A stretch of 64,000 bases of DNA from Marinoscillum sp049115815. Lineage in GTDB: Bacteria; Bacteroidota; Bacteroidia; Cytophagales; Cyclobacteriaceae. Positions 18,613 through 26,586 of this stretch are shown piece by piece; the first letter of the stretch is position 1; each line of letters starts with the position of its first letter. Made by a program: the position numbers and the translations under genes. The DNA is taken from contig JAGDZO010000004.1 in assembly GCA_049115815.1 (NCBI GenBank), forward strand, positions 248,001 through 312,000, in the 5' to 3' direction. Below the pieces are notes generated by a model. The model was not told the origin of the DNA. It saw only the letters and a program-made list of their open reading frames with translations, and made no database searches.

Positions 18613-20171
18613 TACTCATCTTGGAGAACGTGAAACTTAAACGAAAAGGCATCAAACTGCTCTAGCAATTCCTTAATGAAATTGGGATTGTTGAGATAGA
18701 AGTTCAGAAAGTTATCCGTGCGCTCTTGTAGGCCTCCATTGGGGAAGAGTTTCTCCTTCAGGTTGTCTAATTGCGTCATGGCAGTTTCATTATTTTGCTC
18801 CTCAGACCTTTTTAGTCGCTTACCAATATTATCTATTGACTTCAAAGCCTTGGCTCCTTCCGCTCCTATAAAGCCAACCAACGAACCGTCTATTTCTTCT
18901 CCCTTATTTTTTATCTGCTCAAATAATTCTGCCAAAGCATTTTTCTCAGCCACCAAGTCGTAATCTCGATCGCTATTGGTCTTCAAAAACGCCTCTTTCA
19001 GGTCATTGCTTGACTTAAAAAGATCTACAGCGCTCAAATTCAACTTTTGCACCTTTTTGGCATTAGCCTTATTGACTACAAGTCCGAATACTCTAGGCAT
19101 CAGCGCTGGGAAGAAAACTTGGTGGTGCGCAAAAGCTTCTTTGAGTTGAAACCAATACGCGATTTCAGAAGGACCACCAGCATAAGCCAGATTAGGCAAT
19201 ATGGTTTCCTGATAGAGCGGTCTCATAATGACATTGGGGCTGAATTTCTCAGGATTGGTCTCTACCAATGTCAAGATCTCCTGCTCCGAAAAACTTAGCT
19301 CGGTGTTCAGCACTTTGAATGCCCCACCTTCTTTGACTATGCGCTCACGGACCCCATCTTCTAGGTAGAAAAAGTTGATTTCTCTCGAAAAAGCCTGATT
19401 CTTATAGCCTGCCTTTTCTAAACTATCAGACGCTTCATTGACTAGGGCATTGGCTATGCCATGCATTAAGTCTTCTTTTATTACAGGAGCAAACAAACCC
19501 TTCAACTGGGCATCATCCCCATCAACCACGATCAGTCCCTCATCACCAAACAGCTCATTGACATAATATCTCACAGAGTCTGCCAATCTGTTGCAATTCG
19601 TATACGCTCGTTGAAAAAGCGCAATTTTTTCTGGCAGCTCATCACTCACCTCTTTCAATGAATGAGGGTTCATCCTTCCTACGGGACCCGTCTGATCAGT
19701 GTGCCATTGATATTTCTTACCGAATAGATTGAAGTAGCTGATTTCAGCCAAGTCATGATCCTCAGTCGCCATCCAATAAACAGGCACGAAGTGATACTCA
19801 GGATACGCTGCTTTCAACTGCTTGCAGGCATTGATCACAGTCACAATCTTGTAAATAAAATAAAGCGGACCGGTGAAAATATTGAGCTGATGCCCTGTGG
19901 TGATGGTGAAGGTCTTGGATGCCTTCAAACTTTGAATATTGGATTCTACAGCGGCCGAAGTATTGGTCCCAGCATATTGTATCGTCAACTGGTCAGCTAG
20001 TATTTTACGGCTGGCTTCAGGGAAGTTCCGTGACTCTATAAGTGATTTGAAATTCTCGACCGTGGGAAACGTGTCATAAAATGGCTTCAGACCAGCTTCT
20101 TGATTGATATAATCAATGAAAGTGGGAGAGAAACAATTGGTTTCATCCAGGGCTACATTTTCTAATTTCAT
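18612..20171 (-). CDS. bshC: bacillithiol biosynthesis cysteine-adding enzyme BshC
   Basis: A 519-residue protein with the BshC layout: N-terminal Rossmann core with TGHQLNIFTGPLYFIYKI and PVYWMATEDHDLAEI (residues about 100-170), the LAYAGGPSEIAYW motif in the second half, and a C-terminal coiled-coil region (about 395-500). BshC adds cysteine to GlcN-malate, the last step of bacillithiol synthesis. Length is usual. It follows rimO by about 33 bases and precedes the cyclo-ligase with a one-base overlap. bshA and bshB are not in the window. Confidence 0.94.
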   Translation of the reverse strand: MKLENVALDETNCFSPTFIDYINQEAGLKPFYDTFPTVENFKSLIESRNFPEASRKILADQLTIQYAGTNTSAAVESNIQSLKASKTFTITTGHQLNIFTGPLYFIYKIVTVINACKQLKAAYPEYHFVPVYWMATEDHDLAEISYFNLFGKKYQWHTDQTGPVGRMNPHSLKEVSDELPEKIALFQRAYTNCNRLADSVRYYVNELFGDEGLIVVDGDDAQLKGLFAPVIKEDLMHGIANALVNEASDSLEKAGYKNQAFSREINFFYLEDGVRERIVKEGGAFKVLNTELSFSEQEILTLVETNPEKFSPNVIMRPLYQETILPNLAYAGGPSEIAYWFQLKEAFAHHQVFFPALMPRVFGLVVNKANAKKVQKLNLSAVDLFKSSNDLKEAFLKTNSDRDYDLVAEKNALAELFEQIKNKGEEIDGSLVGFIGAEGAKALKSIDNIGKRLKRSEEQNNETAMTQLDNLKEKLFPNGGLQERTDNFLNFYLNNPNFIKELLEQFDAFSFKFHVLQDE

Positions 20172-20204
20172 TCCGTTTTTTTATGGCTCAGGCCAATCGA
20201 ACAA

Positions 20205-21518
20205 TCAGCTTACTGGCTTGCCATACAAATCAAAAGCAGTTGCGCTTTCAATCAATATGTTCGCGAAATCTCCTATCCTAAGGTAGTGTTCGTTAGCGTC
20301 AATAAGCACTTCATTGTCTACTTCCGGAGAGTCATGCTCAGTACGACCAATGAATTGTTGGCCTTCTTTCCGATCTATCAATACCTTGTAGATCTTGCCT
20401 ACTTTCTCCTGATTGATCTCTTCAGAAATAGATTCTTGCAACTCCATAACGCGCTCGGCGCGTTCTAGTTTAACCTCTTCAGGAATATTATCCTCCATGG
20501 AGAAGGAATGCGTATTGTCTTCATGAGAATAAGGAAAAACACCAAGTCGCTCAAACCGCGATTCCTTTACGAAATCCAGCATATCTTGAAATTCTTCTTC
20601 TGTTTCACCAGGGTGACCAGCTATCAATGTCGTGCGGATTGCAATACCCGGAACTTTTTCTCTGATGGTCTTGAGTAGCCGCTCTGTTTTCTCTCTGGTA
20701 GTACCCCGGCGCATGATTTTGAGCATCTCGGTACTTCCATGCTGTAGTGGTATGTCAAGGTATTTGCAGATGTTGTCTCGCTTGGCCATGACGTCAAGTA
20801 CATCTAGCGGAAACCCTGTTGGGTAGGCGTAATGAAGCCTGATCCATTCCAATCCTTCAACGTCTGCTAAGTTGTCAAGCAATTCCGCAAGGTTTCTTTT
20901 CTTATAGATATCCAACCCGTAATAAGTCGAATCTTGAGCGATCAATAGTATCTCTTTCGTTCCATTCTTGACCAAGTTTTTAGCTTCGGTCACTATTTGC
21001 TCTATCGGCTTGGATACGTGCTTACCCCTCATAATAGGTATAGCACAAAAACTACATGGTCGATCACACCCTTCGGAGATTTTCAGATAGGCATAATGCT
21101 GATCAGTAGTGGTCACACGCTCACCTATGAGTTCGTGCTTATAGTCGGCATTAAATTTTTTGAGCAACAATGGCAGCTCCATGGTTCCAAACCAAGCATC
21201 TACGTCAGGGATTTCGGATTGGAGGTCATCTCTATACCTCTGTGACAGGCAGCCGGTGACGTACACCTTATCCACTATGCCTTCCTCCTTGGCATCAACA
21301 TACCGCAGAATGGTGTCAATGGATTCTTGCTTGGCATTGTCTATAAATCCACAAGTATTGATCACCACTATATTGGCGTCATCCTTTACGGATTCATGAG
21401 TAGCATCTATGCTATTTCCTTTGAGTTGAGTAAGCATCACCTCTGAATCCACCAAGTTTTTGGAGCACCCGAGGGTTACTATGTTTACTTTGTCTTTTTT
21501 TAATCCTTTTGTCTTCAC
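20205..21518 (-). CDS. rimO: ribosomal protein S12 methylthiotransferase RimO
   Basis: A 437-residue radical-SAM methylthiotransferase acting on Asp of ribosomal protein S12. The UPF0004 domain starts NIVTLGCSKNLVDSEVM with cluster Cys residues at GCSKN, NTCGF and GCLSQ; the radical-SAM motif is CDRPCSFCAIP (CxxxCxxC), followed by the elongator half with RGTTREKTE, and a TRAM domain at the C-terminus. These features separate RimO from MiaB. It heads the leftward operon to bshC, cyclo-ligase and ypdA. A Bacteroidota-type promoter lies just upstream. Confidence 0.95.
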   Translation of the reverse strand: MKTKGLKKDKVNIVTLGCSKNLVDSEVMLTQLKGNSIDATHESVKDDANIVVINTCGFIDNAKQESIDTILRYVDAKEEGIVDKVYVTGCLSQRYRDDLQSEIPDVDAWFGTMELPLLLKKFNADYKHELIGERVTTTDQHYAYLKISEGCDRPCSFCAIPIMRGKHVSKPIEQIVTEAKNLVKNGTKEILLIAQDSTYYGLDIYKKRNLAELLDNLADVEGLEWIRLHYAYPTGFPLDVLDVMAKRDNICKYLDIPLQHGSTEMLKIMRRGTTREKTERLLKTIREKVPGIAIRTTLIAGHPGETEEEFQDMLDFVKESRFERLGVFPYSHEDNTHSFSMEDNIPEEVKLERAERVMELQESISEEINQEKVGKIYKVLIDRKEGQQFIGRTEHDSPEVDNEVLIDANEHYLRIGDFANILIESATAFDLYGKPVS

Positions 21519-21540
21519 GCCGTGTCTCTAAATAAAGTCG

Positions 21541-21570
21541 CAAAGCTAATACAAATTGACCCCTCCAATA
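21541..21570 (-). promoter_or_regulatory. promoter-like boxes for the rimO operon
   Basis: Read leftward, TATTG (21570-21566), a 17-base spacer and TAGCTTTG (21548-21541) match the Bacteroidota consensus TTTG / TAnnTTTG, with the -7 box about 22 bases before the rimO ATG. Confidence 0.5.
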
Positions 21571-21619
21571 AGTTCATTACTTAGCGGTTATTATAACTTT
21601 ACGCGTTTCTTTAAAGAAT

Positions 21620-22090
21620 ATGAAATCAGGATTATTGTTGGTGTTTGGGATTTGGCTGATGCTGAGCTGTCAGGAAATCAAGGATTGCGGCCTTGAGTCA
21701 AGCACTGATTATGTGATAGTAAAGTATTACGAGGCTGATTCAGTGGACAAGGAGGTCAAAACAGCCGCCTTCACTGTTGTTAGAGAAGAAAACAATTCAT
21801 TGTTTGTAGTTTCGACAATGGCCGACACGCTGGAAGATGATACAGTTTCTTTAACTGGGCTTTTCGTCAATCCAAACGACACTTTGGTCAATTACATATT
21901 TGAGACAGACTCTATCAATTACAACCTAACCTTGGATTACAAACCGCACTTGCGTATTTATTATGATGAATGCGATCCCGTCTATAGCTATGTGCTGGAC
22001 ACGGCTTACAGCAGCAATTTTGATTCGGTGGTGCTGATCAACAATATTTTAGATCGAGCAGTCGACACTCATATTGAAGTGTATTTCTAG
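21620..22090 (+). CDS. DUF6452-like lipoprotein
   Basis: A 156-residue lipoprotein: signal ending LMLSC (Cys17), a second early Cys (KDCGLESSTD), and a beta-rich body. The CxxxxxC spacing and the pairing with the next gene fit DUF6452, a Bacteroidota family of unknown function that usually precedes a DUF6048 gene. The stop codon touches the ATG of the next gene. The pair probably forms an envelope unit. Family call is from context and overall pattern rather than a strong motif. Confidence 0.6.
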   Translation: MKSGLLLVFGIWLMLSCQEIKDCGLESSTDYVIVKYYEADSVDKEVKTAAFTVVREENNSLFVVSTMADTLEDDTVSLTGLFVNPNDTLVNYIFETDSINYNLTLDYKPHLRIYYDECDPVYSYVLDTAYSSNFDSVVLINNILDRAVDTHIEVYF

Positions 22091-22807
22091 ATGAGCGCAG
22101 TGATTCATATATGGTCTGAGAATTTTAGGAGGTCACTTTTCATCCTTTTGATATTGAGCTATGGTTTGGCACAATCTCAAAGTTTGATACCGGAAAAACG
22201 TACCAGAGATTTTAAACCATCCATACTCAAACTTAGCTATGATGTCATTCCTCTTTGCGTGACTATGGTTTCAGATAAGAAAACACGACAGGGGTTTCAG
22301 GCGGCCATGGATTTTGATCAATTCTTTTTCGCTGTGGAGTACGGCACAGAAAGCACTGTGAGAGGTGAGACTTTTGAATATACCAATGACGGCTATCACT
22401 TCAGTTTTGGTCCCGAAATCAACATGCTTAAGAACAGCACGAATGGTAATGCATTGACTTTCGGGTTTAGATATGGTCAAGCCAATTTCAATGAAACCCT
22501 TTCTTACATTCAATCTGATACTAGCTTTTTTGGTCAGACGATGATCAATGCGCGAAATCCTGAGTTAGTGGCTAGGTGGCTAGAACTTACCCTAGGCATA
22601 CAAGCCAATGTCTGGAAAAATCTATACCTGGGATATACGGTACGCTACAAAGTATTTCGCAGTGTGAAGGGGATTGAAGAATTTGCTCCATACGATGTTC
22701 CGGGTTTTGGACTTTATGAAGACAATAATGGAGTGCGGTTCAATTTTTATGTTGGCTGGGCGATTCCTCTGAGGGAGAAATATCCAGAGGAACCATTGAC
22801 CGATTAG
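22091..22807 (+). CDS. DUF6048-like outer-membrane beta-barrel protein
   Basis: A 238-residue protein with an N-terminal hydrophobic signal (ILLILSYGLAQSQS, cut near residue 31) and alternating beta-strands typical of a small outer-membrane barrel (for example FGFRYGQANFNETL, LELTLGIQANVWKNLYLGYTV, GVRFNFYVGWAIPL). The start directly abuts the stop of the DUF6452-like gene, and DUF6452/DUF6048 pairs are common in Bacteroidota. Its 3' end overlaps by four bases with the convergent DUF721 gene. Function unknown. Confidence 0.62.
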   Translation: MSAVIHIWSENFRRSLFILLILSYGLAQSQSLIPEKRTRDFKPSILKLSYDVIPLCVTMVSDKKTRQGFQAAMDFDQFFFAVEYGTESTVRGETFEYTNDGYHFSFGPEINMLKNSTNGNALTFGFRYGQANFNETLSYIQSDTSFFGQTMINARNPELVARWLELTLGIQANVWKNLYLGYTVRYKVFRSVKGIEEFAPYDVPGFGLYEDNNGVRFNFYVGWAIPLREKYPEEPLTD

Positions 22808-23091
22808 AGGAAGCGAATATCCTCTACCAGTCCTCCAAAATCTTGATCGATTAGTTCTTTCACTCGAGCCTTATTGTTAATCATCTCTTGCTTCATGGGC
22901 GCTGAGGAGAAAGTGACAAAAAGCACTTTGTTTTTCAAAAAGATATTGGTGGTTCTTGAGGCGATGGGCTTACCCATAATACTCTCCCAAGACTCAATGA
23001 GGAGTTTTTCACGATACTTCACATCGATTTTCTCCACTTGAAGAAATTTTCTGAATGCGCTGGTAAACGTATGCGAATTGTCCTTGGTCAT
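22804..23091 (-). CDS. DUF721 (DciA-like) protein
   Basis: A 95-residue protein carrying the DUF721 pattern WESIMGKPIASRTTN and LFVTFSSAPMKQEM, followed by ELIDQDFG. DUF721/DciA proteins load or assist the replicative helicase DnaB in bacteria without DnaC. It overlaps recF by four bases (ATGA) and follows it, a common arrangement in Bacteroidota that supports a replication role. It is shorter than proteobacterial DciA but of normal length for this phylum. Confidence 0.87.
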   Translation of the reverse strand: MTKDNSHTFTSAFRKFLQVEKIDVKYREKLLIESWESIMGKPIASRTTNIFLKNKVLFVTFSSAPMKQEMINNKARVKELIDQDFGGLVEDIRFL

Positions 23092-24185
23092 ATGATGGTT
23101 CCTTTCGAAATCTCAAAAAACTTTACACGGTCGATTTTTTCGAAAATTGTCCTAGAGCGTTCTGCTCGAGCATCCGTGATAAAAATCTGCGAAAATCGTT
23201 TTTGATTGGTCAGCAATTTAATCAATCGTGCTATGCGCTCGTCATCTAGTTTGTCAAATATATCATCTAGTAGAAGCAGCGGACTGTAAGACTTGATAGA
23301 CTTTAAATAGTCGTACTCCGCTAGCTTGAGCGCTATTACAAAAGACTTTTGCTGCCCTTGAGAACCATATTTTTTGATCAACCTTTCATTGAGATGAAAT
23401 TCGTAATCGTCTTTGTGTGCGCCCTTGCCTGTACGCTGAAGAATGATGTCCCGTTCAAAATTCTTTTTAAACACTTCCTCAAAATTGTCACTAGATAAAT
23501 CAGACTTATAGGATATCGATACCTCTTCTTCCCCATCGAATATCAACCCATAGTTTTCAGAGAAAAATGGCAAAAACTCTTTGATGAATTTCACTCTTCT
23601 CTCAGATACAGATTGGAAGATTGGCAAAAGCGATTCGTCATATACATTCAGCAACTGCCTGTTGATATTCAATTTACCTTCGTTGTTTTTCAGAAAACTA
23701 TTTCGCTGCTTGAGCAATCGCTGCATCGCGATCAATTGCTCTAAATATCCACGGTCATGCTGAGAGATCACACTGTCCACAAATTTTCTTCTGATCTCAC
23801 TGCCTTCCCTAATGATCTCCGTATCATCGGGAGTGATGAGCACGCAAGGAATCTGACCAATATGATCACTTAGTTTCTCGAGTTCCTTCCCATCTACTTT
23901 GAAAATTTTCTTTTTCCCTTGCTCAAAATAGCAATTGACCTTGATCTGCTCCTCTAGATTGGAGAGTTCGCTGTTGATCGCAAAATATTTTTCTCCATGA
24001 CCGATATTTTGCTGATCGGCAGAGTTGAGGGCGCTCCTAGTCATGGAGAGGTAATGAATGGCGTCCAAGAGGTTGGTTTTGCCCATTCCATTTTTACCTA
24101 GAATACAATTGATCCCTGCTTCAAATTGGATTTGAAATTCGGTATAATTTTTAAAATGATGGAGTTTGAGGCTATTGAGCTTCAT
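23088..24185 (-). CDS. recF: DNA replication and repair protein RecF
   Basis: A 365-residue SMC-like ATPase that loads RecA at single-strand gaps. Walker A is GKNGMGKTN (30-38), the signature region is GQQKSFVIALKLAE, and Walker B is LLLLDDIFDKLDDER, followed by the D-loop and the ITDA segment. The N-terminal LKLHHFKNY is characteristic. It transcribes away from pdhA and into the DUF721 gene. A TAGTTTTG box on the leftward strand about 45 bases upstream may be its -7 element. Confidence 0.96.
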   Translation of the reverse strand: MKLNSLKLHHFKNYTEFQIQFEAGINCILGKNGMGKTNLLDAIHYLSMTRSALNSADQQNIGHGEKYFAINSELSNLEEQIKVNCYFEQGKKKIFKVDGKELEKLSDHIGQIPCVLITPDDTEIIREGSEIRRKFVDSVISQHDRGYLEQLIAMQRLLKQRNSFLKNNEGKLNINRQLLNVYDESLLPIFQSVSERRVKFIKEFLPFFSENYGLIFDGEEEVSISYKSDLSSDNFEEVFKKNFERDIILQRTGKGAHKDDYEFHLNERLIKKYGSQGQQKSFVIALKLAEYDYLKSIKSYSPLLLLDDIFDKLDDERIARLIKLLTNQKRFSQIFITDARAERSRTIFEKIDRVKFFEISKGTII

Positions 24186-24189
24186 ACAT

Positions 24190-24220
24190 TTTGCAGCAAG
24201 GGCTTTTTCGGTTAATTTCG
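24190..24220 (+). promoter_or_regulatory. promoter of pdhA
   Basis: TTTG (24190-24193), exactly 19 bases, then TAATTTCG (24213-24220) fits the Bacteroidota -33/-7 consensus with one mismatch. It predicts a leader of about 55 bases before the pdhA ATG. Confidence 0.6.
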
Positions 24221-24280
24221 CACAGCCTTTAGGATTATCAAGGGCACAAAACTAATCATATAGCAAAAGCTTATTAAGAT

Positions 24281-25294
24281 ATGGCGGCTAAATCAAAAGC
24301 GAAAAAAGAAGAGTTCAGCAAGGAACAATACATGGAGTGGTTTGAGTCTATGCAGTACATGCGTAGGTTTGAGGAGAAGGCTGGACAGCTTTACGGACAG
24401 CAAAAAATCCGTGGTTTCTGTCATTTGTACATTGGCCAAGAGGCATGTATGGCTGGAGCTGTTTCTGCTCTTCAAAAAGGAGATAAATACATTACTTCAT
24501 ATAGAGATCACGCGCATCCTATCGCACTTGGATCTGATCCTCGTACGATTATGGCTGAGCTCTACGGAAAAGCTACGGGTATTTCCAAAGGAAAAGGTGG
24601 CTCCATGCACATGTTCGACAAGGAGAACGGTTTCTTTGGCGGGCATGGAATTGTAGGAGCGCAAGTGCCTCTAGGAGCAGGTATTGCTTTTGCTGAAAAG
24701 TATAGTGGTACTGACAATCTGTGCATGACTTTCATGGGTGATGGTGCTGTGAGACAAGGTGCTTTTCACGAAGCACTCAACATGGCCATGACCATGAAAC
24801 TCCCTGTCATCTTCGTGATAGAAAACAATGGCTATGCCATGGGTACTTCAGTACAGAGAACATCAAATGTCACTGAATTGTACAAGTTAGGTGAAGCTTA
24901 TGATATCCCATCTGCAGCAGTAGACGCTATGTCTGTAGAGGCTGTACACCACTCAGTAGCTGAAGCTGCTGAGCGAGCGAGAAAAGGGGACGGCCCTACT
25001 TTATTAGAGTTCAGAACTTATCGATACAAAGGGCACTCCATGTCCGATCCTGCTAAGTACAGGACTAAAGAAGAATTGGAAGCTTACAAAAAGAGAGACC
25101 CTATCGAGCAAGTGAGAGGCGTGCTTTTGAAGAAAAAATATGCTACCGAAGAGGACTTAAAAGCCATAGATACAGATATCAAAGCTAGGGTGATGGAATG
25201 CGTAGAATTCGCAGAAAATTCCGACTGGCCAGATCCATCCGAAGCTTACACTGATGTGTACGCAGAAGATAATTATCCATACATTATGGATTAA
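24281..25294 (+). CDS. pdhA: pyruvate dehydrogenase E1 component, alpha subunit
   Basis: A 337-residue thiamine-diphosphate enzyme subunit that decarboxylates pyruvate for the PDH complex. The ThDP motif runs from GDGAVRQG to ENNGYAMGT, preceded by YRDHAHPIALG and KGKGGSMHMF (substrate and loop residues), with TYRYKGHSMSDPAKYR near the C-terminus. The first ten residues (AAKSKAKKEE) are a basic tail seen in other Cytophagales. The beta subunit and E2 are not adjacent; the next gene codes for a membrane TPR protein. Confidence 0.95.
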   Translation: MAAKSKAKKEEFSKEQYMEWFESMQYMRRFEEKAGQLYGQQKIRGFCHLYIGQEACMAGAVSALQKGDKYITSYRDHAHPIALGSDPRTIMAELYGKATGISKGKGGSMHMFDKENGFFGGHGIVGAQVPLGAGIAFAEKYSGTDNLCMTFMGDGAVRQGAFHEALNMAMTMKLPVIFVIENNGYAMGTSVQRTSNVTELYKLGEAYDIPSAAVDAMSVEAVHHSVAEAAERARKGDGPTLLEFRTYRYKGHSMSDPAKYRTKEELEAYKKRDPIEQVRGVLLKKKYATEEDLKAIDTDIKARVMECVEFAENSDWPDPSEAYTDVYAEDNYPYIMD

Positions 25295-25305
25295 TGCAAA
25301 AAGTA

Positions 25306-25313
25306 TATCTTTG
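25306..25313 (+). promoter_or_regulatory. -7 box (TATCTTTG) ahead of the TPR gene
   Basis: TATCTTTG followed by CG is a perfect TAnnTTTG box 25 bases before the ATG at 25338; no clear TTTG lies 19 bases upstream. It suggests the gene has its own promoter besides readthrough from pdhA. Confidence 0.45.
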
Positions 25314-25337
25314 CGACCTCAAAATTAGGATTGAATA

Positions 25338-26039
25338 ATGGCTAAGAAGAATAACCAGAAAGAAGAAGGAATTGAATTTCTGGAAAACCCTGAAATACTA
25401 GCGAGTAAAACCGAAGAGTTTTTTAACGATAAGAAGAATCAAACTTATGTGTTTGGTATCGGAGGAGTATTGCTTGCTTTAGTGGCTGTCTTTTTTGCTT
25501 ACAAGTACTATATCACTAATCAGAATAAAGAAGCACAGGAAGAGATGTTCCAAGCTGTATTTTATTTTGAAGCGGATAGTCTTGGTAAGGCACTAAACGG
25601 AGATGGAATCAATTATGGCTTCCTCGACATCATCAGTGACTATTCAGGAACAGATGCTGCGAATCTTGCTAGTTTTTATGCTGGCGCTACCTATATGCAA
25701 TTGGGTGATTTCAGCTCGGCTGTTAGATACTTGGAGGACTTCAGTGGCGATGACTATCTGGTTCAAGCTAGAGCTTATGCGCTAGTAGGAGATGCCAATA
25801 TGGAGCTTGGAGATTTTGCCGCAGCGGCTAAGGCTTATGATAAGGCTGCTAGCTACAATTCAAACAAACAGTTCTCACCTATCTACCTTCAGAAAAAAGG
25901 AATTGCTTTGGAAAATGATGGTAAGTATGCAGAAGCAGCTAAAGCTTTTGGTACAATAATCGAAAAATTTGCTGGTTCATCATTGGAACAAGAGGCTAAA
26001 AAACAGAAGGCTAGACTCGAAGGTCTGGCTGCCCAATAG
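25338..26039 (+). CDS. membrane-anchored TPR protein (YfgM-like)
   Basis: A 233-residue protein with a charged cytoplasmic N-terminus, one membrane helix (about 37-58, VFGIGGVLLALVAVFFAYKYY) and periplasmic TPR repeats (YAGATYMQLGDFSSAVRYLED, ALVGDANMELGDFAAAAKAYD, KKGIALENDGKYAEAAKAFG). This is the layout of YfgM/YbgF-type proteins that assist periplasmic folding near SecYEG. It lies between pdhA and ribH; the TPR-ribH order is common in Bacteroidota. Role is inferred from architecture. Confidence 0.85.
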   Translation: MAKKNNQKEEGIEFLENPEILASKTEEFFNDKKNQTYVFGIGGVLLALVAVFFAYKYYITNQNKEAQEEMFQAVFYFEADSLGKALNGDGINYGFLDIISDYSGTDAANLASFYAGATYMQLGDFSSAVRYLEDFSGDDYLVQARAYALVGDANMELGDFAAAAKAYDKAASYNSNKQFSPIYLQKKGIALENDGKYAEAAKAFGTIIEKFAGSSLEQEAKKQKARLEGLAAQ

Positions 26040-26057
26040 ATTTAAGAACACTAAATC

Positions 26058-26094
26058 AAAGGGACCAGGCTTCAGCTTAGTCCCTTTTTTTATT
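26058..26094 (+). terminator. intrinsic terminator or attenuator directly before ribH
   Basis: AAAGGGAC (26058-26065) pairs perfectly with GTCCCTTT (26080-26087) and is followed by a run of T to 26091. The T-run ends about five bases before the ribH ATG (26097), leaving no space for a separate promoter, so ribH must depend on readthrough or on a promoter inside the hairpin region. Confidence 0.75.
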
Positions 26095-26096
26095 TT

Positions 26097-26579
26097 ATGG
26101 CTACATCACTTAAAAACTTAAGCGCACAGAGCACCAAGGGAATTCAAGATGTCTCCTCTAAGAGGTTTGCCATCGTAGTTTCCGAATGGAACGAAGAAAT
26201 AACTGAAGCACTCTACTCTGGTGCCCACGAAACTTTACTGTCTCATGGCGTGCCAAGAGAGCAAATAGAGAGAGTCAATGTGCCAGGCAGCTTTGAGCTG
26301 ACCCTCGGTGCGCAATGGATGGCCAAAAGAGAAGATATCGATGCAGTCATTACCCTAGGCTGTGTCATTCAGGGTGAGACCCGTCACTTTGATTTTATAT
26401 GTCAGGCTTGCGCCAATGGCATCACCGAAGTAGGCTTGAAATACGATAAGCCTGTGATCTTCGGAGTACTCACAACAGACACCCAAAAACAAGCCATTGA
26501 CAGATCAGGTGGTCGACATGGCAACAAAGGAGATGAAGCTGCAACTACCGCGGTGAAAATGTTGAGTATCAAACAATAG
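26097..26579 (+). CDS. ribH: 6,7-dimethyl-8-ribityllumazine synthase
   Basis: A 160-residue enzyme of the penultimate step of riboflavin synthesis, forming icosahedral or pentameric assemblies. It contains FAIVVSEWNEEIT, VPGSFELTLGAQWMA, the phosphate-binding GCVIQGETRHFDFI and the C-terminal PVIFGVLTTDT. The N-terminus MATSLKNLS is typical of Bacteroidota RibH and confirms the start, even though it places the start codon just after a terminator-like hairpin. lysC follows after seven bases. No FMN riboswitch could be recognised upstream. Confidence 0.95.
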   Translation: MATSLKNLSAQSTKGIQDVSSKRFAIVVSEWNEEITEALYSGAHETLLSHGVPREQIERVNVPGSFELTLGAQWMAKREDIDAVITLGCVIQGETRHFDFICQACANGITEVGLKYDKPVIFGVLTTDTQKQAIDRSGGRHGNKGDEAATTAVKMLSIKQ

Positions 26580-26586
26580 GAATAAA

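Noticed and set aside
26097..26579. FMN riboswitch ahead of ribH
   Set aside because: Only a simple hairpin with T-run is found; the multi-arm RFN element would need over 100 conserved bases, which are not present.
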